Shown here: piece after piece, positions 29,399-40,000 of the stretch
How the letters are laid out: each line of letters starts with the position of its first letter
How positions within the stretch are numbered: the first letter of the stretch is position 1
Source of the DNA: Mesostigma viride
Taxonomy: Eukaryota > Streptophyta > Mesostigmatophyceae > Mesostigmatales > Mesostigmataceae
Assembly: GCA_009746045.1 (NCBI GenBank)
Contig: RPFO01000086.1
Span: 1,164,397-1,228,396 of the forward strand
Reading direction: 5' to 3'
DNA length: 64,000 bases
Notes under the pieces: generated by a model
Told to the model about the DNA's origin: nothing
What the model saw: the letters and a program-made list of their open reading frames with translations, nothing else
Database searches by the model: none
Made by a program: the position numbers and the translations under genes

Positions 29399-32300
29399 AT
29401 GGATGCTGATGAGAGTGGACTCATGGCAGATGAGGCCTGCCAGGTGGTAGGGGCTCCAGCAGTAACCCCTACTGACCGTAAAGCTGCCCCAGTGAGCAGC
29501 AGTAAAAGTGCCCCTGTTTGTGGCATTCCTATCCATGCCTGGAATAAAAAGAGTACCCCAGAGGGAACTCTTCCTGTAAATAATACATGTGGATCTGCTC
29601 CTGGTTGTAGACAGATGCCACATGGTGTTGCCCAGGTGAGCAACGTATCTGTGAACAATACATGTGGTGCAGCTCCTGTTTGTAGCCAAGCACCCATTGA
29701 TATTGTTAACAGTCAAGCTCCTCAGAGCAATAATCCTTGTTATATTGATAATAAAAACTTGGACTCTTGCTCTGCCAGGAACGTGGATGCCCGTCCATGT
29801 CCTGAAGAGCCTGAGCCTAATGATTGTATTAATCTTAGGACTCTGGCTAAGAGTTTGCATGATGCCTGTGGCCATGGAAACAATGCCATTAGGCTTGTTC
29901 AAGCCATTAATAACAAGGCTCTCTGGCAGGCTTATCAAGATGTCAGAGAACATTGTGTGTGCCAATTGTGTGCTAACAAGCCTTCCAAACGTCATGCAAA
30001 GCATCCTGCAGATGGTAGGGGTAATCTACAAGCTGATATCCTCTACTTCACCAATTACAGGCAATTGCCTTACTTGGTGGCTGTGGATGAATGGTCAGGC
30101 TACATTGGAATTGAACCTATGGCAGCAGGGGATGAGAATACTCTCCATGCCGCAGTTCTTGTTATTCTGCAGAAGTTTGCAGTTATTCATAAGCTGCAGA
30201 TGGACTTGCAGTTTAACTGCCTGACCAAATACTCTGATCTGCCTTTCCTAAGGATTGTGGGTCGTGAAGATCACCAAGCCCAAGGCAAGGTTGACAGATA
30301 TATACAGGAGCTTAAGAAGTTGGTAATATCCGGGGACTATCCTGAGATGTTTAAACCAACTTTTGCTGTCAGGTGTTTGGGTGCTGCAAAAGTGGAAAAC
30401 ACCATGAACAACCGTTTTCATACTATCAAGGTGCGTGGTGTTCCACGGCTGGTCTCACCTCGTGGACTAGCAGGTGGCCTCTACCCTGATGACATCATGC
30501 AGGCATGGAGTAAGCAGAGGTGGGCACAGTATGCTCATCTCTGTGAAAAGGATAAACAGAGAGGAGAATCATTAAAATTTGAGGTGGGAGACCAGGTGAT
30601 CTTCCACAAAGAAAATGCTCCTGGTAAACGTGGTTATTGGCAGGGTCCAGGGACCATAACCTCAGTTGACCTGGAGATGAAAACTGCTGATGTGGTCTGG
30701 AATGGGACCACTTATCATCTGGCTTGGAATAGATTGAAGAGAGATCCAATGAACGTTCAAGAAAATCCCCTGGAAATTATGGCCCCTGAAGAGGCACTTG
30801 GATCTCCCAATCTTTCCTGTCCACCTTTGGCCAGTGAACAGGCTGGACTCCAACTACCAGAAAGGGCGGCCTCCCATCAACTGGAGCCTACTACTCAGCA
30901 AGCTCAGCCTAAGACATTGACTGGGATATCACAGGATGATATGGATGAAGCTGACTTGTTGGATAATAGGGTGTCTGATCAGCACCGGAAGCTCCGGCCG
31001 TTGGAACATGGGCTTGAGACCCCTGGGCAGGTGGATAACATATTTCAGTCTGAACAGCCAAAGCTTGGATCCAATTACCCTGGTAATAAGCCATTGCCCT
31101 TGGAGACTGATGGGATTCCAGCCCAAGGAAGACAAGCTGAGGAGGGGTTGTCCAGGTTGAACACTCAGCTCGGCAAGAGAGGCAATCCTCAAGAGCTTCG
31201 GGATATTGTAAAGAAGCTCAAGCCCTCACTAAAGATTGCCAAAATAACTTCTCTTCTAGAGAAGGGCATGGACCTTGATGGCTTTGATGTGGATACCAAA
31301 GCAGAGGTCTCTGTCACCTCGCCCTTTAATGCTTTGCTGGATAAGTATTCCCTTGAACCCAGTCCATGGACTATTGTCCAAGACTTTGCGGGTAACACTG
31401 ATCATCAAGTTCTTGGGAATATCACTATCCCATTCTTGGGTGAGTCTTTGACACTTTGTGTTGTTGATGGCTATAAGGGACCCACTCTCATTGGCCAGCC
31501 ATTCTTGGTGACTCCCGGTGTTACCATTGTTGATGGCCCCAATAACACAAAGAGTCTCCTAAAAACCCATTGTGACCCAATTCCTCTGGAATCATTCAGA
31601 TGTCTCTTGCCTCTTGAAATGTTCCAGAAGGCAAATTGGAAGACCGCCTGTGTCGGTTCAATAAAAGGAGCAGAATGGGGAAGGGATATACCCCCAGCTT
31701 CTGAGCTGGTAGAACCCGCCCAGCTCAGTGTGACTTCTCTTGGTCTCACAAAAAGGTCATTTGCTGCTCATAGCCCCATGTCCTTTGATGATGTAGACCT
31801 GGATTGTCACACTTTCGCTGGCCTTGAGGCCTGGCGAGTAGCATTGGCGCGTGCGCTCCAGGAGTGGCAAACGCTGGATGTTTTTGAAGGCATTTCAGAA
31901 CCTCCACCCAATGCTCAAATGCTTCAGTTGCGTTTTGTATGCAAGATGAAGAGCAAGCTTGGTGAGCCTCCCATACCAAACGCACGTCCAGTCGTGACCC
32001 AGTTCCATGGTACTACAGACTTTGATAAGGAGGAGCTGTACACTCCTGGCCTGTCACATCCTGTTCTCAGGCTTATTCTTAGTCTGTACCTTGGTGCTTT
32101 GGACTATGGCTTGGATTATGGAGCAGAAATTGATGACTTCACCAGGGCCTTTTTGCATGGTGATCCTCAGGTGGCCAGAGCCACTTGGCAAGCTCAAAGA
32201 CCCTGTTGTGTTAAGACCCCAGCATGCTGGATAGCTGAAGTAGGTCATCCCTACATGCAGCCTAAAGTGGGCTGGGAAGGACTGGTCAGCAGTCCAGTCA

Positions 32301-33328
32301 TCTGGTATGAAACCATTGCTCCTGCCATCCAGGAGAGATGTCAGATGCAACAATCTCATCTTGCTTATTGTCTCTTTGTGGGGCAATCCAAAGGACAACC
32401 CACCTGGGCTACCTTACATGGAGATGATATGCAACGCATTGGTCCCAAGGGATGGTTGAATGAGACCTATAAAAGGCTCAATGACAAGTCCCCTATTGGT
32501 ACCAGAGCATGGTTTAGTAAAAACAGCCAGGTACCTTACTGTGGCATTGGCTGTACCCTTTTCCAGGATGACAAAGGATGGCATCTTAAGCTGCAATCGG
32601 CGAAGGGGTATAAAGAAAAAGTAATAACTCAGTTGCCCAAGAGAGTAACTGAGGAGAATGCCCCTACGGTTAAAGGTCAACTGGGTTGGCTGGCTGCCAC
32701 AACTAACCCTGACCTGGCAGTACAGAGTAGGATGCCAGACTCTGTTGTTGTAGGAGAAGGAAGGAGGCGCCTGGAGAGCTGCCTCAATGAATCTCCTGAC
32801 TTGGTGTTGTCCGGTGTAGACTGGCATGGGCGCATCATCATAGACGCCTACACAGATGCTAGCCAAGAGTCTAGATCTGCCAACAAGATTGGTGCCAGAG
32901 CCGGATGCCTGATCACCATCAGGAATGAAGGCAAACAGCCCTCGTTGGTATACTGGTCCAGTAACCTTCAGAGGAGGCGGTTTGCTGGCATTGACACCGC
33001 TGAGTGCAGGGCATACGCCATGTGCATTCGCGATGCCATATACATAAGAGAGCTACTCTTATGGTGTCTGAGTCAGATAAGACCTCAACCCGTGATTGAT
33101 GTCAGGGTTTATTGTGATAATAAGCCCGTGGTCTCTTTTATCAAGAATGAGAGGGCCACTACTACTGACTTGGACTACCTTGTGGCAAAGGAGTTGTCCA
33201 GCCACTGTATAACCATACATCTGCCAGGACACTCAAATCCTGCTGATGCTATGACCAAGCTTCCACGACTGGCCCTTAATGGGTACCAGTTGCTGCGGTC
33301 CATGATGGCTGGGAAACCCTTGTCATGA
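29399..33328 (+). CDS. Pol polyprotein of C2: integrase-protease-RT-RNase H
   Basis: 1309 residues. In order: a Cys/Pro-rich N-terminus (1-140) without a protease motif; an HHCC-like zinc site (H154, H159, C188, C191); the integrase core (D213, D269, D299) and its C-terminal part with KFEVGDQVIFHKE near 393-405; and a hydrophilic linker. The retropepsin-like domain follows (DTKA at 632-635, then IPFLGESLTLCVVD and LIGQPFL at 697-703). Next are RT (ARPVVTQFHGTTD, D913, LHGDD at 1006-1010) and RNase H (D1153, E1202, D1240, HLPGHSNPADAMTK near 1274-1287). The RT-RNase H part is copia-like in order and motifs. The protease between integrase and RT, the HGDD box and the Asp in place of the third catalytic Glu are unusual. 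Confidence 0.9.
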   Translation: MDADESGLMADEACQVVGAPAVTPTDRKAAPVSSSKSAPVCGIPIHAWNKKSTPEGTLPVNNTCGSAPGCRQMPHGVAQVSNVSVNNTCGAAPVCSQAPIDIVNSQAPQSNNPCYIDNKNLDSCSARNVDARPCPEEPEPNDCINLRTLAKSLHDACGHGNNAIRLVQAINNKALWQAYQDVREHCVCQLCANKPSKRHAKHPADGRGNLQADILYFTNYRQLPYLVAVDEWSGYIGIEPMAAGDENTLHAAVLVILQKFAVIHKLQMDLQFNCLTKYSDLPFLRIVGREDHQAQGKVDRYIQELKKLVISGDYPEMFKPTFAVRCLGAAKVENTMNNRFHTIKVRGVPRLVSPRGLAGGLYPDDIMQAWSKQRWAQYAHLCEKDKQRGESLKFEVGDQVIFHKENAPGKRGYWQGPGTITSVDLEMKTADVVWNGTTYHLAWNRLKRDPMNVQENPLEIMAPEEALGSPNLSCPPLASEQAGLQLPERAASHQLEPTTQQAQPKTLTGISQDDMDEADLLDNRVSDQHRKLRPLEHGLETPGQVDNIFQSEQPKLGSNYPGNKPLPLETDGIPAQGRQAEEGLSRLNTQLGKRGNPQELRDIVKKLKPSLKIAKITSLLEKGMDLDGFDVDTKAEVSVTSPFNALLDKYSLEPSPWTIVQDFAGNTDHQVLGNITIPFLGESLTLCVVDGYKGPTLIGQPFLVTPGVTIVDGPNNTKSLLKTHCDPIPLESFRCLLPLEMFQKANWKTACVGSIKGAEWGRDIPPASELVEPAQLSVTSLGLTKRSFAAHSPMSFDDVDLDCHTFAGLEAWRVALARALQEWQTLDVFEGISEPPPNAQMLQLRFVCKMKSKLGEPPIPNARPVVTQFHGTTDFDKEELYTPGLSHPVLRLILSLYLGALDYGLDYGAEIDDFTRAFLHGDPQVARATWQAQRPCCVKTPACWIAEVGHPYMQPKVGWEGLVSSPVIWYETIAPAIQERCQMQQSHLAYCLFVGQSKGQPTWATLHGDDMQRIGPKGWLNETYKRLNDKSPIGTRAWFSKNSQVPYCGIGCTLFQDDKGWHLKLQSAKGYKEKVITQLPKRVTEENAPTVKGQLGWLAATTNPDLAVQSRMPDSVVVGEGRRRLESCLNESPDLVLSGVDWHGRIIIDAYTDASQESRSANKIGARAGCLITIRNEGKQPSLVYWSSNLQRRRFAGIDTAECRAYAMCIRDAIYIRELLLWCLSQIRPQPVIDVRVYCDNKPVVSFIKNERATTTDLDYLVAKELSSHCITIHLPGHSNPADAMTKLPRLALNGYQLLRSMMAGKPLS

Positions 33329-33596
33329 GGAGTAATCTGGGAGCCTGAGCCTAATGCTCCTCCTGTAGGTTTTTATCCCCCTGGAGGTTTTGTCCTCTCT
33401 GGAGAAGAGGTTTTCCTTCAGATTTGGGTTTTCCCTACAGCAGGTTACACCAACCATGCAATGATGAGATGCAAACTCCATAAGACCCAAGTGAGTCCCC
33501 ATTGCCCACATATGTGAAAGTGAACTGGCCAGGTGCGGCCGAACATCAATGAATACATCTAAGCCTTATCACTTTCACAAGGGAAAGAATGGCTGG
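33329..33596 (+). other. 3' untranslated stretch and polypurine tract of C2
   Basis: No coding frame. It ends CACAAGGGAAAGAATGGCTGG immediately before the 3' LTR. Confidence 0.65.
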
Positions 33597-34078
33597 AGTT
33601 GGTTGGAGACCCATCTAGGGTCCACATGGGTCCTCAGAGATAGAGGATCTTGTACAGATTACTACAATATACTTTATTGTAGTATTGGGCCAATGGCTGT
33701 ACTTCACTAGTACTCGCCAATGGGATAACGCCACGTAGAATATGTGGGCGTCTCCCAGGCCTCCACGTCACCGGCTGGTCAAGGACCGGTGTAGTACTGT
33801 CAATAGGACTGAGCCGACTATCGGCCTATTATGTATGCGCATCTGCCTTGGTACCTCCTAGAGGATTCTAGAAGTATCTAACACGCGGCATGCACTGAAC
33901 TACACGGAATGCATGTCCACGTAGGATATTCAGCAAGACTGATGAGGGTGCCAAGCGCAATAGAATATATGCGCAACGAAGACGAATTATGCAGCAACGA
34001 CAATAACGTATGAGAACAATAAACACAACGTTCATTTCATGCTTTCTGATTTACATCGCATTCCATTTATTTGCAACT
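33597..34078 (+). repeat. 3' LTR of C2 (allele Y)
   Basis: 482 bp with A at 33785 and G at 33946, the complements of the right LTR of C1. Followed by AAAAA at 34079-34083. Confidence 0.92.
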
Positions 34079-37000
34079 AAAAATGATGAGGACTCAGGCT
34101 CCCATGGTGTCATCATGGCCCGTCTACGTACATGGATGGCATTTATGTAATTAATGATGAGGATTCAGGCTCCCATGGTGTCATCATGGCCCGTCTACGT
34201 ACATGGATGGCGATTTTGTAATTAATGATGAGGATTCAGGCTCCCATGGTGTCATCATGGCCCGTCTACGTACATGGATGTCAAGGAATAGTAAATGATG
34301 AGGATTCAGGCTCCCATGGTGTCATCATCGCCCGTCTACGTACATGGATGGCATTTATGTAATTAATGATGAGGATTCAGGCTCCCATGGTGTCATCATG
34401 GCCCGTCTACGTACATGGATGGCATTTATGTATTTAATGATGAGGATTCAGGCTCCCATGGTGTCATCATGGCTTGTCTACCTACATGGTTGGCATTTAT
34501 GTAACCTGAATCCTCTCATAAAAAAAATGAAGAGGATTCAGGCTCCATTGGTGTCATCATTGCTGGCCTACGTACATGGATGTCAAGGAATAGTAAATGA
34601 TGAGGATTCAGGCTCCCATGGTGTCATCATGGCTTGTCTACGTACATGGTTGGCATTTATGTAATTAATGAGGAGGATTCAGGCTCCCATGGTGTCTCCA
34701 TGGCTGGCCTACGTACATGGATGTCAAGGAATAGTAAATGATGAGGATTCAGGCTCCCATGGTGTCATCATTGCCCGTGTACGTACATGAATGGCATTTA
34801 TGTAATTAATGATGAGGATTCAGGCTCCCATGGGGTCATCATGGCCCGTCTACGTACATGGATGGCGATTTTGTAATTAATGATAAGGGTTTAGGCTCCC
34901 ATGGGGTCATCATGGCCCGTCTACGTACATGGATGGCATTTATGTAATTAATGATGAGGATTCCGGCTCCATGGTGTCATCATTGCCCGTGTATGTACAT
35001 GGTTGGCATTTATGTAATTAATGATGAGGATTCAGGCTCCCATGGTGTCATCATGGCCCGTCTACGTACATGGATGGCATTTATGTAATTAATGATGAGG
35101 ATTCAGGCTCCCATGGTGTCATCATTGCCCGTGTACGTACATGAATGGCATTTATGTAATTAATGATGAGGATTCAGGCTCCCATGGTGTCATCATGGCC
35201 CGTCTACGTACATGGATGTCAAGGAATAGTAAATGATGAGGATTCAGGCTCCCATGGTGTCATCATGGCCCGTCTACGTACATGGATGGCGATTTTGTAA
35301 TTAATGATGAGGATTTAGGCTCCCATGGGTCATCATGGCCCGTCTACGTACATGGATGGCATTTATGTAATTAATGATGAGGATTCAGGCTCCCATGGTG
35401 TCATCATGGCCCGTCTACGTACATGGATGGCGATTTTGTAATTAATGATGAGGATTTAGGCTCCCATGGGGTCATCATGGCCCGTCTACGTACATGGATG
35501 GCATTTATGTAATTAATGATGAGGATTCAGGCTCCCATGGTGTCATCATGGCTTGTCTACCTACATGGTTGGCATTTATGTAACCTGAATCCTCTCATTA
35601 AAAAAATGAAGAGGATTCAGGCTCCATTGGTGTCATCATGGCCCGTCTACGTACATGGATGGCATTTATGTAATTAATGATGAGGATTCAGGCTCCCATG
35701 GTGTCATCATGGCTTGTCTACCTACATGGTTGGCATTTATGTAACCTGAATCCTCTCATAAAAAAAATGAAGAGGATTCAGGCTCCATTGGTGTCATCAT
35801 TGCTGGCCTACGTACATGGATGTCAATGAATAGTAAATGATGAGGATTCAGGCTCCCATGGTGTCATCATGGCTTGTCTACGTACATGGTTGGCATTTAT
35901 GTAATTAATGATGAGGATTCAGGCTCCCATGGTGTCATCATGGCCCGTCTACGTACATGGATGTCTCATAAAAAAAATGATGAGGACTCAGGCTCCCATG
36001 GTGTCATCATCGCCCGTCTACGTACATGGATGGCATTTATGTAATTAATGATGAGGATTCAGGCTCCCATGGTGTCATCATGGCCCGTCTACGTACATGG
36101 ATGGCATTTATGTATTTAATGATGAGGATTCAGGCTCCCATGGTGTCATCATGGCTTGTCTACCTACATGGTTGGCATTTATGTAACCTGAATCCTCTCA
36201 TAAAAAAAATGAAGAGGATTCAGGCTCCATTGATGTCATCATGGCTGGCCTACGTACATGGATGTCAAGGAATAGTAAATGATGAGGATTCAGGCTCCCA
36301 TGGTGTCATCATGGCTTGTCTACGTACATGGTTGGCATTTATGTAATTAATGAGGAGGATTCAGGCTCCCATGGTGTCTCCATGGCTGGGCTACGTACAT
36401 GGATGTCAAGGAATAGTAAATGATGAGGATTCAGGCTCCCATGGTGTCATCATGGCCCGTGTACGTACATGGATGGCATGTATGTAATTAATGATGAGGA
36501 TTCAGGCTCCCATGGTGTCATCATGGCCCGTCTACGTACATGGATGTCAAAGAAAAAAAAATGATGAGGATTCAGGCTCCCATGGTGTCATCATGGCTGG
36601 CCTACGTACATGGATGTCTCATAAAAAAAATGATGAGGACTCAGGCTCCCATGGTGTCATCATGGCGTGTCTACGTGTACACATGGATGTCAAAGAAAAA
36701 AAAATGATGAGGATTCAGGCTCCCATGGTTTCATCATGCATGGCCCGTCTACGTACATGGATGGCATGTATGTACTTAATGATGAGGATTCAGGCTCCCA
36801 TGGTGTCATCATGGCGTGTCTACGTACATGGATGGCAATTATGTAATTAATGATGAGGATTCAGGCTCCCATGGTGTCATCATTGCCCGTGTACGTACCT
36901 GGATGGCATTTATGTAATTAATGATGAGGATTCAGGCTCCCATAGTGTAATCATGGCTGGCCTACGTACATGGTTGGCATTTATGTAATTAATGATGAGG

Positions 37001-40000
37001 ATTCAGGCTCCCATGGTGTCATCATGGCCCGTCTACGTACATGGATGGCATTTATGTAATTAATGATGAGGATTCAGGCTCCCATGGTGTCATCATTGCC
37101 CGTGTACGTACATGAATGGCATTTATGTAATTAATGATGAGGATTCAGGCTCCCATGGTGTCATCATGGCCCGTCTACGTACATGGATGTCAAGGAATAG
37201 TAAATGATGAGGATTCAGGCTCCCATGGTGTCATCATGGCCCGTCTACGTACATGGATGGCGATTTTGTAATTAATGATGAGGATTTAGGCTCCCATGGG
37301 GTCATCATGGCCCGTCTACGTACATGGATGGCATTTATGTAATTAATGATGAGGATTCAGGCTCCCATGGTGTCATCATGGCCCGTCTACGTACATGGAT
37401 GGCGATTTTGTAATTAATGATGAGGATTTAGGCTCCCATGGGGTCATCATGGCCCGTCTACGTACATGGATGGCATTTATGTAATTAATGATGAGGATTC
37501 AGGCTCCCATGGTGTCATCATGGCTTGTCTACCTACATGGTTGGCATTTATGTAACCTGAATCCTCTCATTAAAAAAATGAAGAGGATTCAGGCTCCATT
37601 GGTGTCATCATGGCCCGTCTACGTACATGGATGGCATTTATGAGGATTCAGGCTCCCATGGTGTCATCATGGCTTGTCTACCTACATGGTTGGCATTTAT
37701 GTAACCTGAATCCTCTCATAAAAAAAATGAAGAGGATTCAGGCTCCATTGGTGTCATCATTGCTGGCCTACGTACATGGATGTCAAGGAATAGTAAATGA
37801 TGAGGATTCAGGCTCCCATGGTGTCATCATGGCTTGTCTACGTACATGGTTGGCATTTATGTAATTAATGATGAGGATTCAGGCTCCCATGGTGTCTCCA
37901 TGGCTGGCCTACGTACATGGATGTCAAGGAATAGTAAATGATGAGGATTCAGGCTCCCATGGTGTCATCATTGCCCGTGTACGTACATGAATGGCATTTA
38001 TGTAATTAATGATGAGGATTCAGGCTCCCATGGTGTCATCATGGCCCGTCTACGTACATGGATGTCAAGGAATAGTAAATGATGAGGATTCAGGCTCCCA
38101 TGGTGTCATCATGGCCCGTCTACGTACATGGATGGCGATTTTGTAATTAATGATAAGGGTTTAGGCTCCCATGGGGTCATCATGGCCCGTCTACGTACAT
38201 GGATGTCAAAGAAAAAAAAATGATGAGGATTCAGGCTCCCATGGTGTCATCATGGCTGGCCTATGTACATGGATGTCTCATAAAAAAAATGATGAGGATT
38301 TAGGCTCCCATGGGGTCATCATGGCCCGTCTACGTACATGGATGGCATTTATGTAATTAATGATGAGGATTCAGGCTCCCATGGTGTCATCATGGCTTGT
38401 CTACCTACATGGTTGGCATTTATGTAACCTGAATCCTCTCATTAAAAAAATGAAGAGGATTCAGGCTCCATTGGTGTCATCATGGCCCGTCTACGTACAT
38501 GGATGGCATTTATGTAATTAATGATGAGGATTCAGGCTCCATTGGTGTCATCATGGCCCGTCTACGTACATGGATGGCACTGCAAAAAAAATGATGAGGA
38601 TTCAGGCTCCCATGGTGTCATCATGGCTGGCCTACGTACATGGATGTCTCATAAAAAAAATGATGAGGATTCAGGCTCCCATGGTGTCATCATGGCTTGT
38701 CTACGTACAGTACATGGTTGGCATTTATGTAGTTAATGAGGAGGATTCAGGCTCCCATGGTGTCTCCATGGCTGGCCTACGTACATGGATGTCAAGGAAT
38801 AGTAAATGATGAGGATTCAGGCTCCCATGGTGTCATCATGGCCCGTGTACGTACATGGATGGCATGTATGTAATTAATGATGAGGATTCAGGCTCCCATG
38901 GTGTCATCATGGCCCGTCTACGTACATGGATGGCATTTATGTAATTAATGATGAGGATTCAGGCTCCCATGGTGTCATCATGGCCCGTCTACGTACATGG
39001 ATGGCATTTATGTAATTAATGATGAGGATTCAGGCTCCCATGGTGTCATCATTGCCCGTGTACGTACATGAATGGCATTTATGTAATTAATGATGAGGAT
39101 TCAGGCTCCCATGGTGTCATCATGGCCCGTCTACGTACATGGATGTCAAGGAATAGTAAATGATGAGGATTCAGGCTCCCATGGTGTCATCATGGCCCGT
39201 CTACGTACATGGATGGCGATTTTGTAATTAATGATGAGGATTTAGGCTCCCATGGGGTCATCATGGCCCGTCTACGTACATGGATGGCATTTATGTAATT
39301 AATGATGAGGATTCAGGCTCCCATGGTGTCATCATGGCCCGTCTACCTACATGGTTGGCATTTATGTAACCTGAATCCTCTCATTAAAAAAATGAAGAGG
39401 ATTCAGGCTCCATTGGTGTCATCATGGCCCGTCTACGTACATGGATGGCATTTATGTAATTAATGATGAGGATTCAGGCTCCCATGGTGTCATCATTGCC
39501 CTTGTACGTACCTGGATGGCATTTATGTAATTAATGATGAGGATTCAGGCTCCCATAGTGTCATCATGGCTGGCCTACGTACATGGATGGCAAGGAATAG
39601 TAAATGATGAGGATTCAGGCTCCCATGGTGTCATCATGGCTTGTCTACGTACATGGTTGGCATTTATGTAGTTAATGAGGAGGATTCAGGCTCCCATGGG
39701 GTCTCCATGGCTGGCCTACGTACATGGATGTCAAGGAATAGTAAATGATGAGGATTCAGGCTCCCATGGTGTCATCATGGCCCGTGTACGTACATGGATG
39801 GCATGTATGTAATTAATGATGAGGATTCAGGCTCCCATGGTGTCATCATGGCTGGCCTACGTACATGGATGTCTCATAAAAAAAATGATGAGGACTCAGG
39901 CTCCCATGGTGTCATCATGGCGTGTCTACGTGTACACATGGATGTCAAAGAAAAAAAAATGATGAGGATTCAGGCTCCCATGGTTTCATCATGCATGGCC

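Larger units (their letters stand above)
27624..34078 (+). mobile_element. LTR retrotransposon copy C2 (family C), intact ORFs
   Basis: 6455 bp on the plus strand. LTRs lie at 27624-28105 and 33597-34078, gag at 28119-29360 and pol at 29399-33328. It is nearly identical to C1 in reverse complement. Its own flanks (TTAAT left, AAAAA right) do not form a duplication, but they pair with those of C1 after an inversion. Its two LTRs differ at the same two positions as those of C1. All frames are open. Confidence 0.93.

Noticed and set aside
10727-34078. C1 to C2 as one giant palindromic element or tandem duplication
   Set aside because: Only the two elements are inverted copies; the DNA between and outside them is not palindromic, and an inversion explains the flanks.
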